DNA of 64,000 bases from Harmonia axyridis (lineage: Eukaryota > Arthropoda > Insecta > Coleoptera > Coccinellidae), in NCBI RefSeq assembly GCF_914767665.1, contig NC_059505.1:22503506-22567505 (forward strand), in the 5' to 3' direction. Both the position numbers and the translations under genes were made by a program. Below the pieces are notes generated by a model, which was not told the DNA's origin, did no database searches, and saw only the letters and a list, made by a program, of their open reading frames with translations. Numbering within the stretch: position 1 is the first letter of the stretch; every line of letters begins with the position of its first letter. Of this stretch, positions 1 to 11,899 are shown piece by piece.

Positions 1-1345
1 TTTTGTACTTGTATTGAACTGTAGCAACACTTATGAAGAATAGTTGTCTTGGGTCAAATATTTCAGTCTCCGAGTATAGCAGGTTGCTAGGATAGTCGTA
101 TCTCCTCTGCAGAATACATCTCAAAAAACGTCTTTGAATTACCTCAAGGGAACGCAGATGCGTTTTAGAGACTCCTCCCCAACCAATTATGCCGTAATTC
201 AAGTGAGTCTCTACCAAACTTTTGTACAAAATTATTTTTTGTTCATTATTTAATATACTGATCACTGTCTTGAACCTGTACAGAATGCATCGTAGCTTTT
301 TTACAAGATGTAATACTTGTTGGTCCCATCTTAAGTGCTTGTCTAGAATAATGCCGAGGTATTTAACTTTTTTTACAGGCTTGATGACGGCATTTCCGGA
401 TATTTCTATGTCATAATCTGGCAGCGATATATCATAACTACTGAATGGTAAATAGGAGGTTTTCTCAAAATTTATTGATAGCAATCTATAGTCAAACCAC
501 TCCTTTATTTTGCTTAGGTCGTTCTCTAGCTTATTTTTTAGATGGAACCAGTCGTCGTCTTCGCAGAATATGACTGTATCATCGGCAAAACTAATAACTT
601 TTGAGTGGGTATTTAATAAAAAGAGATTATTGAGGTAAATATTAAACAGTATTGGTCCTAGGATCGTTCCCTGAGGTACACCACATTCAATAGTTTTTTC
701 ATCACTCACACCGTCACCAATTTTCACTCTTTGCCGCCTATTTAGTAGATAGCTTTCGAAAAGATCTTGTGCTATACCTCTTATCCCCACATCCTCTAGA
801 GTTTTCAATAATATAGCGTGGTCTACGGTATCAAAGGCCTTTCTCAGATCTATAAAAACACCAATCGACGGCCTGGACCCATCCAAGCATCGATATATAT
901 GTTGCGTCAAAATCCTTATCGGGTCCTGAGTCGACATGTTCTCTCTAAATCCATACTGCGATTCTGACATCAGATTGTACTTTTGCAGGAATTTATTCAA
1001 CCTCCTTTGTATTATAACCTTCTCCAATATTTTGGCCAGACATGTTATCAAGGCGATAGGCCTATAATTTGAGACATCAGTCTTCATTCCACTTTTATGG
1101 ATAGGTATCACCATAGCCATTTTAAATGCTGAGGAAAAATACCCCTTTTCCAGCGATTTATTAACTATGTAATTGAGTGGTTTCGATATATAGTTGGAAA
1201 TAAGTTTGAGGGTCTCTGCTTTGATGTTATCGATGCCAGGGGCTTTTTTATTTTTAAGTTGTGATATTATTTCTATCAATTCACTTTCAGTTGCAGGATA
1301 TAGGAAAATTGAGTGGTCACACAAACTTCTTCCATTTATATTTCT
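1..1345 (-). CDS. non-LTR retrotransposon reverse transcriptase, partial (runs off left edge)
   Basis: Read on the minus strand, one frame stays open from a stop near 1348 to the window edge, about 445 codons. It carries the order of motifs of a LINE reverse transcriptase: KAPGIDNIKAETL near 1240, a NYRPIAL block near 1060, FIDLRKAFDTV near 835, GVPQGTILGP near 675, the catalytic FADDTVIF near 570, YLGIILDKHLRW near 350 and the thumb motif LNYGIIGWGG near 195. The endonuclease half is missing upstream of about 1345, as expected of 5' truncation during target-primed reverse transcription. The family resembles Jockey/CR1-type elements. The open frame suggests a fairly young copy. The 3' end lies outside the window. 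Confidence 0.85.
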
Positions 1346-2977
1346 GATTATTCAATTTTTGGCATCAATGCAAGAGAGATGACGTCATTGGTATGGTCTT
1401 GATGACGTCATCGGCTGTTTTTTTAATAAGGAAGTATGTCATGTGACACCTCAATTTGAAGGTCCTTCAATTACCTATACTCAATGGTACAAATCATTGT
1501 AAGATCCATTTATACAGGGTGGATAGAAACATGATTATTTGTTGCAGTCTCGTAGTTTCTTATTGCAGTATATACTTTAATTTATAATTATTATTAAAAT
1601 TTAAATTAATACTTGAACGCAGGATTTTCAACGACAATAAAATAAAAAATTAAAATTTGTTCACAAGCACAACATCTACACAAATTTTTTATTCATTTTT
1701 ATTTGTAACATGCAGCGGTCCGAATAACAGTCAATATTCAATTTGTGAGTATATCAATTCAATTTGAAAATAAGATTGACAGAACAAGAACGAATCGATG
1801 TTTCAATTATGAATGGCTATGGGGATAAAACGAGAACCTAGAAAGAAGTTTGCAGTAGATACCTACCTAACGTCCGTCCAAAGTCTAACTAAGTATAATT
1901 CAAATAATCGTATAGTTTGTACTTCATTATTCTACAAATAAAATAAACAAAACATCTCAACATAAGTATCAAGTAGGATCCTGGAACTCTGTAAAGGACG
2001 AACGAGGGATAGGATTTATGACCGTTCGACCAATAACCCTCAGTTTCTGAAAAACTGATGAAATCTTTGTTCAACTAAAACAACATTCAATTTGACAGCG
2101 ATGTCAAATCCATTTGGGTTTCTGAAATTTTTGTTCAGTGTTAAATCAAACTAATCTATTTTCGTTTGTATTTGACATGTGTTAACCCTGTGCGAAGCTA
2201 TCGAAATGCGTTTCAGAAACCCAAAACCACGCTCGACATACAATTCACGTGTACCTAATATTTGGCCACTGTGTTAACTAGCAGAATGTTCAAATAAATG
2301 CAGTTAACCTTATTTTCAGCAACCCAAATGATGCTTGACCGTAGAATTGACAGCATGTTAAGTTGATTTTTACGTTGATTGGCCTTTAGGAAACCGGGAG
2401 TAAGAGTTGTGCAAATCATGATATTTATTTTGTTTATATTGCTCCGTCTTGTATTTCAATGGACTATAGGTACTCCGTAAATATGACCGTTCGGAATAGA
2501 AATTGAAATTTGCAGTTGGATGTAAAATGACAAATTTATAAGGCCTCTCGCAAAATTTCATGTTGATCGTACAGACATAAACATAGAAACTAAGGAGAAT
2601 ATCGAAAAAATATCAAGGTGGAACACAAAACCGACGGAGTCTAGATTTTAGATGTTGATATGAACAGTTTCATCTCTGTACAAAATTTCAGTGTGATATC
2701 ATGATTAGAAATTAGAACTGAAGGAAAATTAATTGAAAATATTAAAAAAAAAATATCGATCGGTATTTTTCGTGCATCTATACGAAAAAACCTTTTCAAG
2801 CTTTATACGACATTTTGTGTGCTAACATTATCGGAACCAGAAAACTTTTGAGCAGAAATATCAAGAAAAAAATTAGAAAAGCACTGCCATGAAGTAAGGG
2901 CTTTTTGGTCACTTGTTCATTCATGCGCACACTGCGTCCATATCTCCATTTGCAATCGGAGCATGAATGAACGAGTT
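1346..2977. other. AT-rich stretch, no gene recognised
   Basis: No open frame of convincing length or composition on either strand. Two perfect TGACGTCA palindromes lie at 1380-1387 and 1403-1410. A lone TACAGGGTGG motif near 1514 resembles the end of a mariner-like element but has no partner. A short inverted repeat (GTTCATTCATGC with its complement, about 2918-2972) lies just outside the Harbinger left end. Confidence 0.5.
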
Positions 2978-2980
2978 CCG

Positions 2981-3025
2981 GGTACCGATTCTTAAAGATC
3001 CCTAGGGAGCTGGGAGAAGGAGCCA
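2981..3025 (+). repeat. Harbinger left terminal inverted repeat
   Basis: Starts GGTACCGATTCTTAAAGATC. It matches the reverse complement of 8971-9016 over 45 bases, with one substitution and one single-base gap. Confidence 0.85.
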
Positions 3026-3265
3026 CGCCCACTTTGCTCAAATTTTTCTTCATTGCGCATGATTCCTATCCCCCCTCAAATTCAGCTCATCGAATTCATA
3101 AAATTGTGCGACAAAGCGACAATTCTTTTCTGCCAATACATTTCTGTGGCAGAAACGTCAAAAACGTAAACAAGTTGTAACTAAAGAGGTAGCCATTTTG
3201 CTAGCAACGTAGTACACACTCAAAAGTAGTATTTATTATTCAGTATTAAATAAAAAAACATTATA

Positions 3266-4866
3266 ATGTTTTTTGCAATAAGATTGATGGCAGAATTAGC
3301 AGAGGACGAGGAAGAAGAAATTGAGAATATTCCTCGTTTGAGATACTTAACAATAAATCCATTGAACGCGTTGTCGGAAGCAGCTTTTAAAAAACATTTC
3401 CGTCTAAATAAGGCGTGTTTCTTATCACTTCTAGAAGAGATAACACCATTTGTACGGGTTAGGAGGAGGTGCAGATTAGAATTGAAAACAAAGGTGAGTA
3501 CGAATTGAAGATGTTTTACCGAAAATCTGATTGCAGAATGTGTTATGTTTAAAATTTGTTTTTAGTTGTTGGTGACCCTTCTATTTTATGCCCAAGGAAG
3601 CTATCAGACAATTTTAGGCTCAAATTTTTTCTGTGGTATGAGTCAAAGTAGTGTTTGTAGAAGTATTGAAGAGATAACAAATGCTCTGAGTAATAGGGAA
3701 ATCCGTTTTCGACGGATTCGCTTTCCTAGAAATATGCAAGAACTATCACAGAGAAGGGCCAGGTAATAAATATTAGCTTACATACTAGACAATTTCATTG
3801 CGTAATTGTATTTTTAGATTTTCTGAGGCAACACGTATTCCTGGAGGCATTGGAGTAATAGATTGTACCCATGTTGCCATTGTTTCACCTAAAGAAGATG
3901 AACATGTCTTCGTCAATAGGAAGAATGACCATTCTATGAATGTACAATTGGTAAATTATAAGATGAATATTTGTTGGATGATCTTATTGTTATTTTGTCT
4001 TTTCAGATTTGTGATGAAAATATGTGGATCATGAATGCTAATCCCAAATTTCCTGGCAGCAGTCATGATTCGTATATTTGGAGCCAATCTGATATTTCAG
4101 GCATTTTGGAACGAGCTCATCGTGAAAATGGAGGAAATTTTTTTCTACTCGGTGATTCAGGTATGAACTATTTCATAAAGACTAGAACATTTATTTTTTT
4201 TACTCTTGGCTTTTTTGTGTACATGTTGATGCCTTATACTTGATCTAAGCTAATACACCATCAATATGAATATTGAATAACATCAATGTGAACATCGATG
4301 GCATTGCAAAAAAAGACCGCATCGATATTCGATACCACAAAAGTTCCATTATATCTGAAAAATAGAAATAGACACTGAAAAGGCTTATTATAATCACAGT
4401 TTTACGTTGGTTTTCATGACTTCTATATTTAAATTATATTAATTTTCTATTGATTTCTTCTTTCCTTCTTGTAGGATACCCTCTAAGGCCTTGGTTACTT
4501 ACGCCCTTAAGGAATCCTTTAAGTGAGCAGGAGGAGAGGTTCAATAATAAATTCAAAAGGGTAAGAAGCATCATAGAAAGGTGTAATGGCTTACTGAAAA
4601 ACAGGTTTCGCTGCCTCTTAAAACATCGAGTGCTCCATTATGAACCAAAGAAGGCAGTATCAATAATAATGGCATGTTGTGTGCTACATAATATCTGTCT
4701 GGAAAATAATATCGAAGAACCAGAACAAGATGAAGAATTCTTAAATGCTGATCAAGGAATTATTAATGACAGAAATTACCGAGTAACAGGCAGGAACCCA
4801 ACAGTCCAAGATGATCTAATCGCTGGCAGACAGTTAAGACAGTCGATTATTGAGAATAATTTCTAA
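3266..4866 (+). CDS. PIF/Harbinger transposase (HARBI1-like, DDE_Tnp_4), five exons
   Basis: Exons read as 3266-3493, 3566-3762, 3818-3950, 4007-4160 and 4475-4866. Every intron has GT..AG borders and the joins stay in frame, giving about 367 residues, the normal family length. The RNase-H-fold nuclease motifs are all present: VIDCTHV (first Asp, exon 3), VNRKNDHSMNVQ, PGSSHDSYIW, LLGDSGYPLRPWLLTP across the exon 4/5 junction (second Asp), and RVRSIIERCNGLLKNRF (Glu). The N-terminus has an acidic run (EDEEEEIEN). The protein should cut and rejoin the element ends together with the SANT-domain partner at 6979-8110. The start is the first ATG in a clean context after an AT-rich leader. No disabling mutation was seen. 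Confidence 0.88.
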
Positions 4867-4959
4867 TAGCAATTTTAGGAAAATTACAAGGACTCTTCTT
4901 CTGAAGCAACAGATCCTGACATTAGAGGAGCAACAGACCCCGACATTAGAGAAGCAATA

Positions 4960-6805
4960 GAGTCCCACACTGTTCCACAGTATCAATGTGGTCCAAAAAA
5001 AAAAAAAAAATATTTATTTATTTCCTGTTTGTAATAAATGTTAGTGTTATAGTAGAAACGAAGTGCAACTTGTAAGCACAGAAAATCACTCCACAGCACT
5101 CTTGACCACGAATTAAAATGAATGCTCTGTATACTATCAAATATGTATGGGACTGAATGAACCTTCAAATAAATATATATTTTTCACAGCAATGAAGTAT
5201 GTGTAATTTTTGATTATTTCTATTCTCAACTGAGTTTTATGTCTTATGAAATTTCAATCCACAATTATTTGATAATCTTTGATTTTAAAAAAAGAATAAA
5301 TAAAAGAAATTTGTTTTGGACTTAAACTTCTTTGTCAAAAGCCTCCGACAAATATGAATGGCTATTATGCTGCATAAATTGCCTCTTGTTTATTCTGTAT
5401 ATATAGTTGTGGGATTAACAGGATTAATAAGTTTACAAGATATTTCATTATATGTGACAATTCAGGTCACTTATAATAAATTTCCTTTCTCTTGTAGTTA
5501 TATCAAAAGTAAAATTATCCACATGTTATAGGGAAGTTATTCGAAAAGTGTACCAAATGAAAAAAATATATATTTAAAGTTTATAAAGCATCTTACTCTT
5601 CTGTAAATTTTTATTGGCTTTCATGAAGCACCATTATAAGATATATATTCATTGGAACCAATTGATAAACAATTACCCAAAGGTCAATATTGTTTTTAAT
5701 AGAATTCAGGAAGGTGTTATAACATTATTCAATTGAAAACATTTTTATTTAGTCGTCTTCAATAGTTGATGGTGAGCAACGGACCTTAAATTTATTCAAG
5801 AAATGACCTACTGTAGAAATTTCTTTGCTAAAAGTATGCTACAAAATTTAATAATATAATAATGTAATTCTTACATTGAACTTAAATTTTGATGAATGAC
5901 AATGTATATATTCAAATTTGTATATTAGGGTACTTGAAAAAAAAAAAAAAAATTTTCTACATAAACTCTTTATTTCGTTATTAATGTTCTGAACAATAAT
6001 TCACTGTTTCAACTGTCTGTTACTTTGATCATCTTAGCAGTTGGGGTTGTCTCCTTCAAAAAGTTATTTCCTTCACCAATAATTCCGTGATCAGCATCAG
6101 CAAATTCTCACTTTTTTTTTCCTTGAATGTGATAAACATTAACTTTATGTTGCACCCAACATGACAATATTATTGATACTGCCTTCTTTGGTCAGTAATG
6201 CAGTATAGTATATCCAAAGTCACTTGGAGGAACCAGAATATTTAGATTTTTCAAGGGTTGTCCAACTTTCCAGAAATTATTTTGGGGAGAGTGAATTTAT
6301 TGCCTAAGATTACTTTCAAATCAACCCCGGTATTTAGCGGATCGCGGTTTCCACTTCAAAGGGACATCTATGGCCAAGCGTTTTTATGGACTAGTTCAAG
6401 TGACTTTGGAAATACTATACTAGTTATTTTAAGATACAGTGTAACCTGTTTACCAGTAATCCATTACAACCTTATTCCAAGTGGGTCAATAACAAAGGCC
6501 TCTGTTCAAATGGCGCTGCCTTATAGGTTATCCTACAAAATCAACTTATTTATAACCACTACGGGAAATTGATTAGCACACCCGATATCCCCGAAATTTC
6601 CAACAAAATAATCGACATCAAACAAGAAATGTATTTAAAATGATATTATTCAAATATGGGGAAAATAGAAGACAACTTTCAAATAATATAAAAATAAACA
6701 TATTGTAGTTATTTTTCCCTTTTTTTTTAATTTTTTTTTTTTTTGTTATAGCAGGGGGAATCTCATGAACGAACCACATTCGTACTGTGGAACAGTGTGG
6801 GACTC
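4960..6805. repeat. internal inverted repeat between the two convergent Harbinger genes
   Basis: Positions 4960-4994 match the reverse complement of 6771-6805: the first 23 bases are identical and only three of 35 differ. The arms bracket 1.8 kb of AT-rich DNA with no recognisable gene. That interval holds a second foldback pair (about 6198-6222 and 6402-6425) around a 180-base loop. Just before the left arm a ~24-base unit (AGCAACAGAYCCYGACATTA) is repeated twice and a bit, from about 4903. The arms could mark a non-autonomous element nested in Harbinger, or a conserved structure at the convergent 3' ends. Confidence 0.6.
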
Positions 6806-6978
6806 CAAGTTTAAATACGGGGAGTGTGGGCCTACCACATTCCCTTTGTTTAAACAGGGCCTACCCACTAAACCTAACCTGCTTCTTCATCCCTTCATCG
6901 ATTAATTTCTTCCTTTTTTCGCCTTATGACACTTTCCAAAAAATACTTGGTGATTTCAAAATTAAAAATCAGGTCGGG

Positions 6979-8110
6979 TCAGAGATGTCTTGGATGAGAT
7001 AAATGAGGAAGCCATGAATGTTGCAGTCTTTCAAGTCTTCTTTTTTGCCTTAATTCACTTCTTCTTTGCCTTGATTCACTTCTTCTATCTATGCGCATGT
7101 TCTCCAGATACTCTAACTCTTTCTGCTTGTATTCCAATTTTTTATGCTTGTACTCCAATTCTTTCTGCTTGTACTCAATTTCCATATTGACTTTCAAGGT
7201 TTTTGACCTCACCATTTCTTGAGTCAGTTTTGTCGTCATTTCTTGAAATGTATTAGTATTACTTGCCTTGGAGGTTCCACACAATCTGGAATTTCTTGGC
7301 ACATTCATGGAATAACTATGATCTTGAGGAGTCTACCAGAATAAAATAATTAATAAAACAAGAATATTTATAAGAGAAATAAAAATGGGATAATCGTAAG
7401 ACAGCCTTATAAAATAAAGTAAAGAGTTTCTCTTACTCAGAATTTGTGTTGCACTTATTACAGTCACATGGTAGATGTTAAAAAATCTAATACTTTACCT
7501 GTTCCTCTGCGACCACCTCTTCTGTCGACGTGGATATTTCTATAGTTCCTTCCGACAGGGAATGAACAACCTGAAACCCAAAATTAATATAAATTTCCCT
7601 GAGTTCAAGGTACCCCATTTGAAGAACTTACATTGATCTCTTCATTGAAGTCAAATACTTCCTCAACTGCATAGTCCACCCCTTTTTTCTGGACTTCGGG
7701 GATCAATCGAAGTACCTCGTTATCTACTTCAGTTAACTGCATAGATGTAGGTGGACCCCCTCCTGTCTGTCTCGAATGCTTCCTTATTGCGGCATCCTTC
7801 GCTTTCGCTCCCTTCTTCAAATCTTGCCAAGTCTGTTTGGAATAAAAAAAAAAAAGCATGGAGAATCAAATTGCAATCACAACTAGGTACTTACCTTTCT
7901 CCATTTCTTCCAATCTTTTTGGGTTCCGGTTGGAACCTTATTTAATTGGGCGCTGATTTCCTCCCAAAGACTTTGCGCCTTTTTAAACGTGAACACTTGT
8001 GTGAATTTTCCGGAACATAACTCTGGATGTTCACTCACGAATTCCACAAGCATTCTTTTTTGTACACGACACAACATTGTTGAAATATTATTGTTTATAT
8101 CACACAACAC
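6979..8110 (-). CDS. Harbinger Myb/SANT-like DNA-binding accessory protein, four exons
   Basis: Minus-strand exons 8110-7895, 7832-7632, 7570-7499 and 7332-6979 join in phase through GT..AG introns to about 280 residues. Residues ~19-120 look like the Myb/SANT-like domain of PIF/Harbinger second proteins: an aromatic-spaced helix block (FVSEHPELCSG, SLWEEISAQLN), then KKWRKTWQDLKKGAKAKDAA and the RQTGGGPPTS turn. The exon 1/2 join falls inside this domain, which supports the splicing model. The C-terminal exon holds a run of EYKQKELEYKHKKLEYK heptads, a strong coiled coil probably used for dimerisation or transposase contact. It converges on the transposase gene, as usual in the family. Confidence 0.82.
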
Positions 8111-8970
8111 TAACGAACATGTTCGAGAATTAATTCGAAAGGGTTAAAAGTTAGGTTTTGTTTAGGTTTATATACATGTCTACGATAATAAATCAATTCC
8201 ATAGAAGATCAATTTTCTTTTTTTTTTTTTTTTTTATTTATTGGACTCAGCCCCCCGATATAGATGCAAAATTACCATAATTTCTTCAATTGTTGTTGAT
8301 ATTTAGATGTATTTTTCATTTGTAACATAAATTTTGATTCAACCGTCATATTCTAATAAATGAAAAACCATTTTATGATAGGCAACTTTTGATACAACCT
8401 ACAACGTTGTCGGTTCTTAGACGAACAAAATTGACTTCAAATCCGTTGCCTTGGACCCAGCGGTTTTCATTTCGATACAAACTTGGCAACGCTGTGACAT
8501 AAACGACATTCTCTGTGACAAATGTCAAAGATGCACACGTGGAGTGTCTCTTCAAAATTCGATTATTGGTGTTATTATAATTTATAATTAGCTCATTTTA
8601 CTGCTTATGTTAAATACAGTAAGTTTATATATATCACTCATGGTTTATTATGGAAAATCGAAATAAATGTATTGAATTGAAAAATAGATCCAATGTAATA
8701 TGTACATTTGGCAATGGTGGAATTATTATATGACAGTAAAAGTGACCTCGAATTACAATCACAATATAATTTAAAGCTTTAGTTATTGTTATCCATTTGT
8801 TTTTTTCATATTTATAGGTGCTAGATTTATTTTAGATTGAGATAGACATAAAAAATAGAAATTATTTATTTTTCTGTTATTGTCACAGAAAAATAGTTCA
8901 AAGTTCGCCCTTCAATTTGGCAACGTCGATCCCCCTTCTTCCTACTTTAATTAGGGCGGAGCCTAAAATT

Positions 8971-9016
8971 TGGCTCCTTCTCCCTAGCTTCCTAGGGATC
9001 TTTAAGAATCGGTACC
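8971..9016 (-). repeat. Harbinger right terminal inverted repeat
   Basis: Mirror of 2981-3025. Followed by CCG at 9017-9019, which matches CCG before the left end. Confidence 0.85.
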
Positions 9017-9993
9017 CCGAAAGCTTCTAACTTCATTTTAGTAGGTAGGTATTGATATGGATCTCTCAATTGGAATTTTGAAATTTTGGAATTTTTTTCT
9101 TAACTAGATCCAAACAAAAATATGAATTTTTTCTAACTCTTTTCCCAGGTGGCTTCAGAGAAAACAATGAAAATTTATTAATTTTTTTTTTATTAAAACA
9201 AACAAAACCTATCCACCCTATCTAATTTTACCTAACTTTTGAAATTTTATATAAACAATGGAAAAAAAACACTTATCTATTGATTTTCTTTTCTATTCAA
9301 ACCAATACTTCTTTCATCTTTCTTTCTAATTCCAAATTCCATACTCTTGTTTAAGATGTCTAAAAACATGGTGTGTGCACTCGTCAATTTTTGAATGGAA
9401 TGACATTCGATCAAATTGAAAATATTAGTTTTATTTCGTGGCGGCGCCGCAATGTCATACCTTTCTCGATCTTTTTTTCCTTTGATTTTGACAGGATGCA
9501 TCAATTAAAACCCGATCCTAGCCAATCAGAAGCTTAAACTAATATTCTCAAAATTGGCAAAACAAAAGCTAATCAGTCCGTAGGTACACCAGGTTTTTAG
9601 ACATCTTACTCTTGTTCCATATTCTTTCGAAATAAAACTCCTTTTCTATACTACTTCGATGTTATAACTCCAAACTCTTTCCAATTCCAATTTCAAATTC
9701 CCCTTTCATATCCAATTACAAAACTCTTTCAATATCTGTATGATTTCTTCTTCAACTCGTGAATAACTTATTTCAAACTTCAAATTCTATCGATTTCAAA
9801 ATATATTCTCAAAATTATTCCTTCCAATTTCTCCAAATTTCTGCTTGACGTTTCTCCTCAATTATTTCTACCGCTATCGTGGATTTTCATTTCATCTCTC
9901 TATTCTCCAATCGATATTCTTATTTTCTATGTACTGTCTATCTATGCCACTGTCTATGATATTGTCATTCAACTACCCTCTCTTTTTCTTACT
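9017..9993. other. AT-rich stretch, no gene recognised
   Basis: Low-complexity T/C-rich plus strand with only short chance frames. No recognised protein, RNA or repeat end. Confidence 0.5.
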
Positions 9994-11640
9994 TAACTTT
10001 AATAAAAAACATAAAAAAAACTATTTCTCAATCTGAATATTATGTATTAAAATAAAGGATATCCTTAAAACCAACTGAGATTTCGAATTATATCCAATTT
10101 TACTTGAATTTTAATGACTATAAATTTTTTATTGATAAAACCATATCCAATCCCCCAAAATTTGTTGATATTTGAATAAAATTTATAATTTTCTGCAAAT
10201 AGAAACTAATTTTACCTTCCTTTCATTCATTCGGAAACTTTTTTGTCTTTGATTTTGTTCTGCCCCCTTCCTTTCCTCTTGCTACCATGCTAGCTAACTC
10301 TTTCATATTGATGAATTTTCGAATACATTATCTTGCTTTCCATTCTCAAATTTATATCTTGGTTTTCTTTATCATTTTTTCGTTCTTCTCCCTCCCTTTC
10401 CTCTTGCTACCATATGTTTCATTCTATAACACTTATTTCACTTATTTTTGTTTTTCCGTAATATTTGCTCATAAATAGATCATTTCTTCTTCCTTCATCT
10501 CTAGTTCCAAAAATTTTCAATAATAAACAATCTCTTTGTATAATCACTTATGAATTTTTTCAAAATCATCAAATATCAAATAAAATAATTCTTATCCAAT
10601 GTTCGTCAGATTTATATTCCCCCAAAAATAATTTAAAAACATCAATTTAAATTCTTCAATGTTACTCATTTGTTATAAAACCTTGGATTAGTACTGGATA
10701 TTAAATAATATTTTAGTACTTCTTTTTTATCTGGCCGATTCTTGATATCTCTAATTTTGACTTCCACATCATTCAGAAACACTTTGGAATGGATATGCTT
10801 TGGATTTCGATTAAATTTTGTTGACTTATCCATATTTACGTTTATCTTGCTGCTGTATTCACTTTCATTTTGTTTTGATATTTCTTGAAATGCATTTCTG
10901 TCTTCTCCCTGTTTTTCTTTCAGATATTGATATTGATATTGAATTTGATTCTCTAAATTTTCATTATCAATGTCCATTAATTCATTCACTATTATTCCAA
11001 CACAATTCTCGACTCCTTCATTTAATTTGCCAACATTCCCATTGCGATTCATTACAAACTCTTCTTTCTATTTTGACCTCCCATTTTCCCTCAAATCTTT
11101 TGAATTCTTCTTTTATGTCATGTCTTTGTTCATCTATAGTCTCTTTAATATTTTTCATTTGTTCTTCTATATTCTTATTTTGTTCTTCTGTTTTTTCAGA
11201 AAATTCTTCAAACTTCGCCATAAATCGTAGAAACATCTCGTTTGTACTAATTGCTGTTGTTTTATTCATTTCCATTTCTTCAATTCTTCTTTATTCATTC
11301 AATTATCAACAAATAGCAATAATTCTTTTGTTTTTTTAATTGCAATTTTATGTATTATTCCCGGAATAAGCCTTTTAATTACTTAAAAATAATTTGGAAT
11401 TATAATATTTATATGGAATGTGAATTTCAATCGAAATGGAAAGCAAATTAATGATTTAGTGACTATCCAGCCCCACGTTGGGCGTTAACTTGAATAACAA
11501 ACATAAAAAAAAACTATTTCTTAATCTGAATATTATGTATTAAAATAAAGGATATCTTTGAAACCAACTGAGATTTCAAATTATTTCCAATTTTACTTTA
11601 ATTTTAATGACTATAAATTTTTGATTAATAAAAACCATAT
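9994..11640 (-). mobile_element. short gag-only LTR retrotransposon (non-autonomous)
   Basis: Two ~154-bp direct repeats, 9994-10146 and 11486-11640, are about 90% alike by eye and bracket a 1.34-kb interior. Read on the minus strand, the upstream repeat ends at 11486 and is followed at 11485-11471 by ACGCCCAACGTGGGGC. That resembles the primer-binding region found just after the 5' LTR in many insect gypsy-type elements. The interior encodes only a gag-like coiled-coil protein, with no protease, RT or integrase. LTR ends are not the usual TG..CA and no target duplication could be fixed. The copy is old or relies on a partner for transposition. Confidence 0.6.
10666..11275 (-). pseudogene. 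gag-like coiled-coil protein, frameshifted
   Basis: Two overlapping minus frames together look like one protein. The first (11275-11018) is a charged coiled coil with repeated EEQNKNIEEQMKNIKE heptads. The second (11052-10666) ends with KFNRNPKHIHSKVFLNDVE, which resembles the start of the gag capsid block of insect LTR elements (PKFNRNPK..HPVVFLN-type). The frame switches near 11040, so the copy is probably dead. It lies between two matching LTRs and downstream of a primer-binding-like site. No zinc knuckle or pol domain follows. Confidence 0.5.
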
Positions 11641-11899
11641 CGGTACTTTCCTATTTAATATACATATTTCCACATTTCAGTTGTTGAAAATTTTTAACTA
11701 AATGTATATTATTTATAAACTTAAGGTTTCACGTGAACTGGAAAATTCACTCACATCATCAGTTTCAATGTTTTCTATCCCGACTCTCCAAGGCTTCTAT
11801 GAGACCCGTCAGAAGTACAAGTTGGTCAGCTGGTACAAGTTGGAAGATCGGGTTTTGTTTTGTTTGAGCTTAGTAGAGATTGAAATTTCACATAATGAA

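Larger units (their letters stand above)
2981..9016 (+). mobile_element. complete two-gene PIF/Harbinger DNA transposon
   Basis: A 6.0-kb unit bounded by matching inverted ends (2981-3025 and 8971-9016). It contains the two genes that define PIF/Harbinger elements: a DDE transposase (plus, 3266-4866) and a Myb/SANT-like DNA-binding protein (minus, 8110-6979), arranged convergently. In this superfamily the second protein helps the transposase enter the nucleus and bind the ends. Both genes stay open once introns are removed, so the copy may be functional. The bases just outside the ends are CCG on both sides (2978-2980 and 9017-9019). That fits a 3-bp target duplication, but the superfamily usually prefers TWA, so the exact termini are tentative. 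Confidence 0.82.

Noticed and set aside
1513..1525. TACAGGGTGG motif as an element end
   Set aside because: No partner end within reach. A single short motif of a very common type.
6258..6572. 104-codon plus frame inside Harbinger
   Set aside because: Overlaps a foldback sequence; unrecognised and lies in the noncoding space between the two genes.
11018..11339. Plus-strand frames of 173 and 86 codons opposite the gag-like gene
   Set aside because: Composition mirrors the minus-strand coiled coil (Phe/Ser/Leu-rich), typical of a shadow frame.
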